From: Phycisphaerae bacterium
Lineage (GTDB): Bacteria; Planctomycetota; Phycisphaerae; UBA1845; Fen-1342
Direction of reading: 5' to 3'
DNA length: 64,000 bases
Assembly: GCA_028279405.1 (NCBI GenBank)
Contig: JANQNU010000070.1
Span: forward strand, 150,535-214,534
Shown here one piece after another: positions 8,492-16,517 of this stretch. The stretch's first letter is position 1. Each line of letters begins with the position of its first letter. The position numbers and the translations under genes are program-made. Under the pieces are notes generated by a model that did not search any database, was not told where the DNA came from, and was given only the letters and a program-made list of their open reading frames with translations.

Positions 8492-10105
8492 TCACGCCCA
8501 CAAGCCGTGGACGTACCATTGGCCGGGCTCGGCGCTGAGGCCGATCCGTTCGCGAAAGACCCACAACGCTCGGCCGAACTCGTCGCGGACGGTGTAATAA
8601 TCGCGCGTGCCGGCATGGCCTTCGCCGCCGCTCCACCAGCGCAACGCGATCCGCTCCGGGCCGCTGCCGCAAAGGATTCGCAGGTGCACGCCGCGCCAGC
8701 GCAACCACGCCGGCGGCCCGTCCGGAACCCGCGAGATCACACCCGCCGGCTCCGGAGGGTCGAACATTTGCGACGGACGCACTGCCGGCAACATCACGGC
8801 ACCACCGGCACGAACGCCCGTCGCCGAGGGCTCGCGCACGTATGTGTCTTGCACCGACGTGTCGATCGAAGCTCCATCGCTACCGGGAAACGCGAATGCG
8901 AACGCGTGCTCGGGCACATAGGTCTCGACCGGCGCGACGCACTGCACCTGTTCGCGGCCGAGATTTTCGACCAAGCGGTCGAGCAACACGCCAAGCTCGA
9001 CGCGACCCGCCTGCTCGTCCGTTGCGGGCCAGAAGGTCAGTTGCTCGCACGGCAGGCGCGCCGTACGCACCGCGTGCAGGCGAATCTCCTCGACGCCGTG
9101 ACCCAGGTGGACGCGTTCGAGCCGCGGATGGATCAGTCGCCAGAGGTGTGCGAAATCGGTCGTCGGCTGCGTGAAGCGAAACGACTCGCAGACCGGCTCG
9201 GCATCGATGCGGCTGAACTCGATCGCCAGGTCGCAGACGCCGCGCTCGTCACGTCGCAAAACACCGAGCAGCGAATCGAGCAGTGTTTCGATCGTATCCT
9301 CGATGATTTCGATCCGCTGGATAGCGCCCTCGTACGCCTGCGATATCTGATAAACCGGCGCCGCACGTAACGGTTCGACGACCGGATTCTCCCGCGCCAG
9401 CGTCTCGTCCAAGCGTTGAAGCAGCGGTTCTCCGAACCGCGCCAGCAACTCCGCACGCGGCAGACGCAGCAACTCGCCGACGAAACGTACATCCAACTCG
9501 GCCAGGGCCGCGTGCGTCGCACCGTCGAGTTGCAACGCCACGATCGGCAACGGCGCCACGGCATCCTCGACCTCCTCCGCCGACAGGGCACAGACGCGCT
9601 GCGGTCCGTAGCGCGCCAGCGCCCACGCCGCGGCGTAACTCGGCGCACACGCGATCCGCGCCGGGAAACCCAGCCGATGCAACGCGCCGTCAATTTCCGC
9701 CAGATGCCGCGACTCGCCGCCAAACAGCCGCGCACAGCCACTGATGTCGAGAAACACCCCGTCCGGCGGCTGTGCCGAAACCGTCGGCGAGAACCGCAGG
9801 AACCAACGCGCCAAGGTCGCGAGCTTGCGCGCATCCTCCTGCGGTGCATACGGCACAACGTACGGTTCGTCGTCGTGTAACAGGGCGCGCGCTTGGGCAA
9901 GTGTCATCTCTGCACGCACACCCGCGTCCGACGCCCGCCGACAACAGGCCGCAACGATCTGCTTGCCACGCTCGACGGAATACAACAGAACCGACGACGG
10001 CTCCGCTACCGAGACTTCCGAATCAGGCACTGACCGCCGACGGCGACGACGCAACACGAGTTGCACCGGAAGGCGCGGCAGATAAATCGAGACGATCCGT
10101 CGCAT
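8492..10105 (-). CDS. imuB: ImuB-type Y-family DNA polymerase-like protein
   Basis: A 537-residue protein. The start MRRIVSIYLPRLPVQL is the typical N-terminus of the Y-family/ImuB group, followed by a palm/finger region (ALARYGPQRVCALSAEEVEDAVAPLPI), helix-hairpin-helix (LGEL-type LRLPRAELLARFGEPLLQRLDE) and a long C-terminal part that would bind the beta clamp and partners. ImuB proteins generally lack polymerase activity and act as the hub joining ImuA, DnaE2 and the clamp. The ATG at 10105 is preferred over an upstream in-frame start. The gene overlaps the end of the imuA-like gene by 83 bp, which implies co-transcription and coupling. Confidence 0.88.
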   Translation of the reverse strand: MRRIVSIYLPRLPVQLVLRRRRRRSVPDSEVSVAEPSSVLLYSVERGKQIVAACCRRASDAGVRAEMTLAQARALLHDDEPYVVPYAPQEDARKLATLARWFLRFSPTVSAQPPDGVFLDISGCARLFGGESRHLAEIDGALHRLGFPARIACAPSYAAAWALARYGPQRVCALSAEEVEDAVAPLPIVALQLDGATHAALAELDVRFVGELLRLPRAELLARFGEPLLQRLDETLARENPVVEPLRAAPVYQISQAYEGAIQRIEIIEDTIETLLDSLLGVLRRDERGVCDLAIEFSRIDAEPVCESFRFTQPTTDFAHLWRLIHPRLERVHLGHGVEEIRLHAVRTARLPCEQLTFWPATDEQAGRVELGVLLDRLVENLGREQVQCVAPVETYVPEHAFAFAFPGSDGASIDTSVQDTYVREPSATGVRAGGAVMLPAVRPSQMFDPPEPAGVISRVPDGPPAWLRWRGVHLRILCGSGPERIALRWWSGGEGHAGTRDYYTVRDEFGRALWVFRERIGLSAEPGQWYVHGLWA

Positions 10106-11228
10106 GGTTCCACTCCAAAAGCCAATTTTGCGAATAGAGTTCGAAAGGAACGCCGACGCCACGGATCAACGACATCCGCCAACACGGATCGATCTCTGTG
10201 GACGACGATTCGTTCGTCGACGGCTCCCACATCAGATGCCAGCGCGTTGCGGCCGCTGAAAGCTGCCCGCGCTCACCCGGCGGACGCGCCGCCAGAACCC
10301 ACTTGTCACGCGCCTTGGCCAGCAAATGGAGCCGGCGTGTCTGCGCCATATCAAACGTCGAACCGTCAACGATGACCGCCTGAACGGCCGGCGAACGCAA
10401 CGCAAGATCACTCGCCCAAACGCGCGCCGCCACATCCCGTGCAAACACGAACAACGAACGCTTGAGCAAGCGATCCCCGCCCTCCACACCTGCATCCGAC
10501 AGCGCCCCGGGCCGCACCATCGTTCGCGGATACGGTGCCACGCGTCGACCGATCCAGACTACCCATGTGTCACGCTGTGCCAACGCCAGCGCCCGCTGCG
10601 CCAACGACGTCAACACCGACAACGGCGGACACCACAAAACGTCCCGCCGACATGCCCCCGCGAACCCATGAGCACCTTCTCCCCCCTCCGGCGCTCTTCT
10701 TCCCCGCAAACTCCCCGGGCCAACAAACCCATCCCAGCGCCCATCCCAGCGCCCATCCCAATCCCCATCCGGGCACATCCCAGCCCGCTGCGCCCGGTCC
10801 CCAAGCAGCGCATCCGTGCGCTGACGGCCCCCGTTTCCCCTGGCCTCCTCCTGCCGTCCCTGGCCGGTCCCGCCCCGTTCTCCCCCTCCAGGCACCTTCC
10901 CCCCGGGCGCCTCCCGAATCTCACCTCGCGCTTCATCGTTCCGCCGACGCGTTTCATGCAACCGGCGTCGATACAACGATCGTCGCGAACGCGACACTTG
11001 CTCCGAATTCGAGCCGGATCGCTGAACGACGTTCGGCGTCGCAACGCCAACCCATTCGTGCAACCCGACCGCCAGCCCGCCGTCGAAAGCCCGATCGATC
11101 TCCGACCAGCCCGTCGAAATTCGAACAGCCTGCTCGTCCCGAACCAGACTCCTGGACGCCGTCACCAGCGCGTAATTTCGCCGACCGCCGAGGGAATCCT
11201 CGATCGCTTGAAGCGTATCCGCCAACAT
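10023..11228 (-). CDS. imuA: ImuA-like RecA-fold protein with low-complexity insert
   Basis: A 401-residue protein. The N-terminus (STGWSEIDRAFDGGLAVGLHEW) and C-terminus (AVIVDGSTFDMAQTRRLHLLAKARDKWVLAARP..) match the ImuA/SulA-like RecA-fold family that precedes imuB in mutagenesis cassettes. The place of the usual Walker A segment after GLHEW holds about 110 residues of Gly/Arg/Glu-rich sequence including WDGRWDGRWDG. No P-loop is visible, so ATP binding is doubtful. The ATG at 11228 is chosen because GGGGAG sits 7 bases upstream; an in-frame TTG is at 11243. A good sigma-70-type promoter lies upstream (11265-11293). Assignment rests strongly on position next to imuB. Confidence 0.78.
   Translation of the reverse strand: MLADTLQAIEDSLGGRRNYALVTASRSLVRDEQAVRISTGWSEIDRAFDGGLAVGLHEWVGVATPNVVQRSGSNSEQVSRSRRSLYRRRLHETRRRNDEARGEIREAPGGKVPGGGERGGTGQGRQEEARGNGGRQRTDALLGDRAQRAGMCPDGDWDGRWDGRWDGFVGPGSLRGRRAPEGGEGAHGFAGACRRDVLWCPPLSVLTSLAQRALALAQRDTWVVWIGRRVAPYPRTMVRPGALSDAGVEGGDRLLKRSLFVFARDVAARVWASDLALRSPAVQAVIVDGSTFDMAQTRRLHLLAKARDKWVLAARPPGERGQLSAAATRWHLMWEPSTNESSSTEIDPCWRMSLIRGVGVPFELYSQNWLLEWNHATDRLDLSAAPSGATRVASSPSAVSA
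10729..10771. repeat. 12-bp tandem repeat inside imuA-like gene
   Basis: About three copies of the unit CCCATCCCAGCG (one degenerate) in the low-complexity region. On the minus strand they encode the GRWD iterations of the imuA-like protein; unit length is a multiple of three, so expansion keeps the frame. Confidence 0.75.
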
Positions 11229-11264
11229 GTCGCCGCTCCCCAAAGCTACCCTGATGTTCGGACT

Positions 11265-11293
11265 ATGTTAGCCAATCAGGCCTCGCTCGTCAA
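11265..11293 (-). promoter_or_regulatory. Promoter of the imuA-imuB unit
   Basis: On the minus strand TTGACG (11293-11288) and TAACAT (11270-11265) are separated by exactly 17 bases, close to the sigma-70 consensus. A CGAACAT half-site follows the -10 box and resembles half of a LexA box, but no full inverted repeat is present. Confidence 0.6.
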
Positions 11294-11371
11294 TCCGATT
11301 TTCGGGTTTTGTAAGGTATTCGAAAGAGCCGATTCGGCTCGGCATTTCTCCGCCGAAAACCGTGCCACGGG

Positions 11372-11380
11372 TGCTATACT
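11372..11380 (+). promoter_or_regulatory. Extended -10 promoter element upstream of the LysM gene
   Basis: TGCTATACT fits an extended -10 element (TGN-TATAAT). No clear -35 box is seen. A start near 11387 would give a leader of about 43 bases before the TTG at 11430 and could drive the LysM gene and the nuclease array. Confidence 0.5.
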
Positions 11381-11429
11381 GACGTTGCGCTCAGTCCCAA
11401 AATGGTGTTCGACAAACAGGTACTCCACA

Positions 11430-12227
11430 TTGAATCCCGAACAAGCCGACGACTTCAGTCAGCGACTGAGCGCGCTGCTGCAATCCGGAAAATCCACCGA
11501 CTCAACCGCCCCCGAGTCGACGTCCGACGCGACTGAAACCGATTCGGACAATGCAGCCGACGAAACCGCGGTCCACGACACCGGCCCGGTAGGCGCCGGC
11601 GACCACATCGTTCGCGACGGCGACAGCATCGCCTCGATCGCCAACGAGGCCGGCCACTTCTGGCAAACGATCTGGGACGATCCGACGAACGAAACGTTGC
11701 GGGCGACGCGTGAGGACCCCAACGTGCTGCTCCCCGGCGATCGCGTGACCGTACCGGAGAAGCGTCGAAAGGACGTTTCGATCGAACCCGAGAAACGGCA
11801 CCGCTTCAAACGCCGAGGCGAGCCGGCGTCGCTGCACGTCCAACTGCTCGACAACAACGTGCCGCGGGCCCAGGTACCCTTCGAACTGATCGTCGACAAT
11901 CGCCCGGTCGCCAAGGGGATCACCGACGCCGACGGTAACGTCAGCGCCTCGATCCCCAGCAACGCCAAGAAAGCCATGCTGCTCGTCGGCGACGGGGACG
12001 AGCGGATCGCTTATCGCATCGCGCTCGGCGGAATCGACCCCATCTCCGAGCTGACCGGCGTCCAGCAACGATTACAGAACCTCGGCTTCGGCTGCGAGGA
12101 AACCGGCAAGCTCGACGAACGCACCCGGCAGGCGCTCCGCAGCTTTCAGACGCAGAGTGGGCTGACCGCCAGCGGCGATCCCGACCCGGAAACGCGCGAA
12201 AAGCTCGAAGCCGCGCACGGTTCCTGA
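11430..12227 (+). CDS. LysM and peptidoglycan-binding domain protein (adaptor-like)
   Basis: About 265 residues from a TTG start (weak ribosome-binding site ACAGG; no ATG/GTG fits the conserved region). The acidic N-terminus is followed by a LysM-like domain (GDHIVRDGDSIASIANEAG.. to NVLLPGDRVTVPEK), a beta-sandwich segment (HVQLLDNNVPRAQVPFELIVD) and a C-terminal peptidoglycan-binding domain (GVQQRLQNLGF..TRQALRSFQTQSGL). No signal peptide. Proteins with this exact order are, from general knowledge, often encoded beside VgrG/PAAR or toxin genes of contractile secretion loci; no such genes are in this window. The stop is 18 bp from the first zinc-finger/EEP gene, so the two are probably co-transcribed. 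Confidence 0.8.
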   Translation: MNPEQADDFSQRLSALLQSGKSTDSTAPESTSDATETDSDNAADETAVHDTGPVGAGDHIVRDGDSIASIANEAGHFWQTIWDDPTNETLRATREDPNVLLPGDRVTVPEKRRKDVSIEPEKRHRFKRRGEPASLHVQLLDNNVPRAQVPFELIVDNRPVAKGITDADGNVSASIPSNAKKAMLLVGDGDERIAYRIALGGIDPISELTGVQQRLQNLGFGCEETGKLDERTRQALRSFQTQSGLTASGDPDPETREKLEAAHGS

Positions 12228-12245
12228 CGAACCGGAGAGACAGCC

Positions 12246-14180
12246 ATGCAAATCTGCCCCGGCTGCCTGGAAAAAACGTATTCAGCGATGACTAGGTGTC
12301 CCAGGTGTCGCCGCGACTTCTGCTACATCTGCAAAGGCGATCACATCAGCAACTGCCGGGTTGCGCTCCCGTTCGCGCCACCGCCGACCCGCGGTCGACC
12401 GCGCGTCGTGGCAATCCCGACGACGACAACGCGGAAAGCGACCGCGATAAGTCTCCCTTCAGCCAAGAGACAACGCGTAACGAAAGGTAAAGAGAACGAC
12501 GCACTGCCCACCGCTCACTGCGGCGAGTGCGGGGATCAACTCCCCGCCGCGAGCCTGCGGCCCTGCGACGAGTGCTACCAGCCCTTCTGCAGCGACTGTT
12601 TCTACGATCACCGCGAGTCATGCCGCGAAAGAGCCGCAATCGCGATCTCCCGAGCAATCCCGATTCGCGCGCATTCGACTGCGAGTCGGGCCGTGCTGGA
12701 CGAATGCAGCCTTTCCGTCGGGATCGGAACGTGGAACATCAATCATTTCAGCAAGAGCACGAAGGGGCCCAAGAAATCCGCCAAGCTCGCCGCCATCAGG
12801 TCCCTCTTCGCCCACAACGAGTGGCTAGAACTTCTCGCGCTGCAGGAGGTCGACGAGACTGGACTTCCCATATTGCATCGGACGTTCACGGAAGATACTC
12901 CGCTCGAGGTCTTGCATTCCGGTCCGTTCCTGTACACCGAATCCATTGAATCGGAGAACGAGTACGTCAGGAGAAACCGCAAGGCGTTCTTCGGAAAATT
13001 GGGGCGGCCGGTCCCGGATCAAGAAGAAGAAGGAGAGGCGGAAAAGTTGTTGGGCGCCATAAGAAGGTGCTCCGGTCACGAAACGTGGTACAGGTACACC
13101 GAAGAACGCCGGTTCAAGAAGCGCCACCCCGAGTATTATCCCCTCATCGCCCGCCGTGGCTCCATCACCGTTGTCGGCATCCATCTCTATTGGGGTAAAG
13201 GCGCAGTCACGCACTATGCGCCGAATGCGGACATCAGGATCTGCTACAAGGACGGCAAAAAGGAACGGAAGACAGGTCGCGCTCGCAGTGAAAGCGACGG
13301 CAATCGTCCCATCATCGTCTACGAACTCGAGAAGGGGAAACAACGGTTTTTCGCCGGCGTCGTGCATACCTCGCCGGAAGACGATGAATGGAATCGCGCC
13401 ACGATTTATCGCGAGCAAATGAAAGCGGTACTTGCGCGCGTTGCCAAGAGCGTCCGCAAGGGCAACATCTGGATCCTGTTGGGCGACTTCTATCTCACTC
13501 CTGAAGCACGTGTCCTCCGCCAATCAGAGATCAAGGCACGAGGTCGCAAACCAAACAAGGGTCGCAGCCTTAATCAGGACCGCAACGTCCTGAAGGCAAC
13601 CTTCGACCATGTATTGCCGAAAGAGCTCAAAATCGTTACGGCGATCTCGGGAACCAACTGGAAGACCGCGAAGGAAACGACCATCAACAGTGCGACCGCC
13701 GATCCGTGGAAGAAGTTCAACCAGGCGCAGATCGCGGACTTCCTCGTCTGTGGAAGAAACTGGGAGACGGCTCGTGCTGGTCTGTTCAAGGAGCCAGCGC
13801 TGATGGAGACGAGCCAATCCGGCGGCCTCCTGGTCTATGACGAGTACCACAAAGCGCTCCGCGCCTGGGATACGATCAGCGATCACGCGCCCGTCGGCGC
13901 GTATCTTGCGATGCGCTACGATCGGCGCGTACTCGAGATCCTCGGCTACGATGAACGGACTCTCGATTGCGCCCGCCGCAACCTTGAGGAGTTGGGCGGA
14001 ACCCGGCCCGCTCAACGCGATTTTTTCGAGCCAACCGACTTTGCTCCTAACTACCGCCCCGCCGAACCCACCCGAGACACCGACGAAGGCAAGGGAAAAG
14101 GCAAGGAAAAAGAAAATGGAAAGGGAAAGGGAAAGGGAAAAGGTAAAGGCAAGGCCAAGGCATGGATCACCGAAGACTGA
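12246..14180 (+). CDS. Zinc finger-EEP nuclease paralogue 1
   Basis: 644 residues, start ATG with GGAGAG upstream. Two zinc fingers share one ligand pattern: C4-x2-C7-x10-C18-x2-C21-x4-C26-x2-C29-x3-H33-x3-C37 and C92..C126, like AN1/B-box cross-brace fingers. A basic linker (SAKRQRVTKGK) lies between. From about residue 155 comes an endonuclease/exonuclease/phosphatase domain: GTWNINH (161-167), LQEV (Glu201), VVHTS (His374), LLGDFYLTP (Asp414), QIADFLVC (Asp498), ISDHAPVG (Asp546, His547). The Asn expected after GDF is Tyr416. The Lys/Gly tail is low-complexity. Compared with the other three copies it lacks 40 residues after position 586. No signal peptide. Nucleic acid or phosphoester hydrolysis is inferred; substrate unknown. 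Confidence 0.85.
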   Translation: MQICPGCLEKTYSAMTRCPRCRRDFCYICKGDHISNCRVALPFAPPPTRGRPRVVAIPTTTTRKATAISLPSAKRQRVTKGKENDALPTAHCGECGDQLPAASLRPCDECYQPFCSDCFYDHRESCRERAAIAISRAIPIRAHSTASRAVLDECSLSVGIGTWNINHFSKSTKGPKKSAKLAAIRSLFAHNEWLELLALQEVDETGLPILHRTFTEDTPLEVLHSGPFLYTESIESENEYVRRNRKAFFGKLGRPVPDQEEEGEAEKLLGAIRRCSGHETWYRYTEERRFKKRHPEYYPLIARRGSITVVGIHLYWGKGAVTHYAPNADIRICYKDGKKERKTGRARSESDGNRPIIVYELEKGKQRFFAGVVHTSPEDDEWNRATIYREQMKAVLARVAKSVRKGNIWILLGDFYLTPEARVLRQSEIKARGRKPNKGRSLNQDRNVLKATFDHVLPKELKIVTAISGTNWKTAKETTINSATADPWKKFNQAQIADFLVCGRNWETARAGLFKEPALMETSQSGGLLVYDEYHKALRAWDTISDHAPVGAYLAMRYDRRVLEILGYDERTLDCARRNLEELGGTRPAQRDFFEPTDFAPNYRPAEPTRDTDEGKGKGKEKENGKGKGKGKGKGKAKAWITED

Positions 14181-14271
14181 CGCAAACAGCGTCCGCGTGA
14201 TGCGCCGTGCGGCCGAGGCAGTCGAACTTCGTGCTGGTTACATGGATGCCTGACAACGAGAGAGAGAGCCG

Positions 14272-16335
14272 ATGCCACGCGACTGCGGAATTTGTGGAAC
14301 GCCGACCAACGAAATCAACCTGCAACGTTGCTTTCGTTGCCATCGGGAAATCTGTTACGTCTGCCGTTTGATCCACAAAGACTGTACCGGATTGGCGGAA
14401 GACAAGCCGATGGCGGCCGCTCCCGTAGAGGAAGCCGTCGTCGAAGTCGATCCTGAACGCAAGACCCGCAAAGCCACGAGCAGCCTGGGCCCGGAGGCCA
14501 AGCGACGTCGACGCGACAGGGACACCGATGCCGACGTGCAGCCGATCCGCACGATGCCCTGCTGCGGAAACTGTCGCGAAGAAATGCCTCTCGGCGACCT
14601 CCGACCATGCGACACGTGTGGAGTCCCCTTCTGCCGCGATTGTTTCTATCCGCATCGCGATACGTGCGGCGTTACGGCGACGGCCACGCCTGCAACTGTG
14701 GTTGCGACGGTCGCCCGCCCGGTCCCGATCCGCGCCCACGGGACGGAGAGCCGTGGCGTGCTGGATGCCGCCAGCCTGTCGATCGGGATCGGAACGTGGA
14801 ACATCAACCACCTCGGCAAGGACACGGAGGAACCCAAGAAAAGCGACAAGCTCAACGCGATTCGCGCGCTCTTCACGTATAACGAATGGCTCGAACTCCT
14901 CGCACTCCAGGAGGTCAACAAGACTGGCGCGCCCCTGCTGGAAGAGACGTTTCCGGATGAGGAGCTGGTCCGAGTCCTGCACAGAGGGCCATTCCTGTAT
15001 ACCGAATCGTATGAGACAGAAATCGAGTACGTCATCCGGAACCGCAAGGCGTTCTACGCCAAACTCAGGAAGCCCGTCCCCAAAAAAACCAAGCAAGAAA
15101 CGGCAGACTTGCTGGCCACGATCAAAGCGCACGACGGTCACGAAACGTGGTACCAGTATGCGGAAGAGCGCGAAATCAAGATGCGGTACCAGGAATACTA
15201 CCCCCTGATCGCCCGCCGAGACGCAGAAGCGATCACCGTCGAGCGCGTGCACCTCTATTGGGGCACCGGCGTGATCACGCATCATGCACCGGATGCGGAC
15301 GTCAATATCTGCTACAAGGACGGTGATAAGGAACTGCAGACCGGACGTGTGCACAAGGCCAGCAACGGCAATCGCCCGATCATCGTTTACGAACTCGAGA
15401 AAAGAAGGCAGCGGTTCTTTGTCGGTGTCGTTCATACGTCGCCGGCAGACGACGAGTGGTATCGCGCGACGATCTACCGCGAACAGATGAAGGCGGTCTT
15501 TGCGCACGTCGCCGATAGTGTCCGCGAAGGTACCTACTGGGTCTTGCTGGGAGATTTCTATTTCACGCCCGAATCACGCGTGCTGCGGCGCAACGAGATC
15601 AAATCGAGCGGTCGTGTCGATCTGGACGCCGACCGTAACGTGCTGGGCGCGACCTTCGAAAAAATGCTTCCGAAAGAACTCGAGATCGTCACCGCGATCT
15701 CCGGGACGAACTGGAAAGTCGCCAAGCGCGTGACCATCCTGAACCCGAAGGCGCCGCCTTGGAAGAAATTCGACCAGGCGCAGATTGCCGACTTCCTGGT
15801 CTGCGGCCGAAACTGGGAGACGGCCCGTGCCGGCCTGTTCAAGGACCCGGCGCTGATGGCGGGATCTGAATCCGGCGGGCTCATGATCTACGACGAGTAT
15901 CATCGAGCGTTGCACGCCTGGGACACGATCAGCGATCATGCGCCCGTCGGGGCATATCTGTCGACACGCGACGATCCGGGGGTCCTCGAGATCCTTGGCT
16001 ACGACGAACACACCCTCGACTGCGCGCGCCGGAATATCGAAGAGCTGCGCGGAACCTGGCTCGCGGAAAAGGAGAAGCTCGCACAAATCCTTGAAGCAGC
16101 GGGTGAACGACCGATGGCACCGAAAAAGCGCTTCTTGTATGACTGGCGACTCGAGCAATACAAGAACCGGATCAACTGGCTCGCTCGACGCGATTTCTTC
16201 GAACCAACCGACTTCGCTCCCAACTACCGCGGCGGCCCCGCTGAACCCGCCCACGAGAAACACGACCCCAAAGGCAAGGGCAAGGCCACGGCCGTCGAGG
16301 CCGAGATCGATGAGGAACAAGAGCACTTCGGGTAG
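14272..16335 (+). CDS. Zinc finger-EEP nuclease paralogue 2
   Basis: 687 residues, start ATG after GAGAGAGAGAG. Fingers are C5/C8/C20/C23/C28/C31/H35/C38 and C98/C101/C113/C116/C121/C124/H128/C132, joined by a linker with EAKRRRRDRD. The EEP core follows: GTWNINH (174-180), LQEV with Glu214, VVHTS, LLGDFYFTP, QIADFLVC and ISDHAPVG. Tyr again replaces the Asn after GDF. A helical segment (LAEKEKLAQILEAAG.. to NRINWLARRDFFEP) carries the 40 residues missing from copy 1. The acidic/Lys-rich tail ends EEQEHFG. It is most alike to copy 1 (shared FLYTES..EYV..NRKAF and WKKFxQAQIADFLVCGRNWETARAGLFK), suggesting the pair 1-2 split latest. Confidence 0.85.
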   Translation: MPRDCGICGTPTNEINLQRCFRCHREICYVCRLIHKDCTGLAEDKPMAAAPVEEAVVEVDPERKTRKATSSLGPEAKRRRRDRDTDADVQPIRTMPCCGNCREEMPLGDLRPCDTCGVPFCRDCFYPHRDTCGVTATATPATVVATVARPVPIRAHGTESRGVLDAASLSIGIGTWNINHLGKDTEEPKKSDKLNAIRALFTYNEWLELLALQEVNKTGAPLLEETFPDEELVRVLHRGPFLYTESYETEIEYVIRNRKAFYAKLRKPVPKKTKQETADLLATIKAHDGHETWYQYAEEREIKMRYQEYYPLIARRDAEAITVERVHLYWGTGVITHHAPDADVNICYKDGDKELQTGRVHKASNGNRPIIVYELEKRRQRFFVGVVHTSPADDEWYRATIYREQMKAVFAHVADSVREGTYWVLLGDFYFTPESRVLRRNEIKSSGRVDLDADRNVLGATFEKMLPKELEIVTAISGTNWKVAKRVTILNPKAPPWKKFDQAQIADFLVCGRNWETARAGLFKDPALMAGSESGGLMIYDEYHRALHAWDTISDHAPVGAYLSTRDDPGVLEILGYDEHTLDCARRNIEELRGTWLAEKEKLAQILEAAGERPMAPKKRFLYDWRLEQYKNRINWLARRDFFEPTDFAPNYRGGPAEPAHEKHDPKGKGKATAVEAEIDEEQEHFG

Positions 16336-16517
16336 CGCTGTCGATTGCGCTCCGGGGTCGTCCCCCATCACGGAAGGAGTGGGCACCTCGCCGGATTCCA
16401 AAGGTCCGGCGCTACTGCAGTCTTCATCAGCGTAAGGCGAGTGTCTCGCCCGCCCTCGCCAGCAAGCAACGGGGCCCGGCACGGTAGTGTGCGAATGGTC
16501 TATGAGAGAGAACGACG

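Noticed and set aside
8076..8597. 173-codon open frame across the imuB-dnaE2 spacer
   Set aside because: It translates palindromic repeats (the same PPVPP stretch twice) and is antisense to two real genes at its ends.
11229..11300. Full LexA operator before imuA
   Set aside because: Only a CGAACAT half-site was found near the -10 box; the second half does not match, so SOS control is not claimed.
10326..11429. 5' extension of the LysM gene frame
   Set aside because: The upstream part is Pro/Arg/His-rich and antisense to the imuA-like gene; similarity to LysM proteins begins after 11430, and a promoter lies at 11372-11380.
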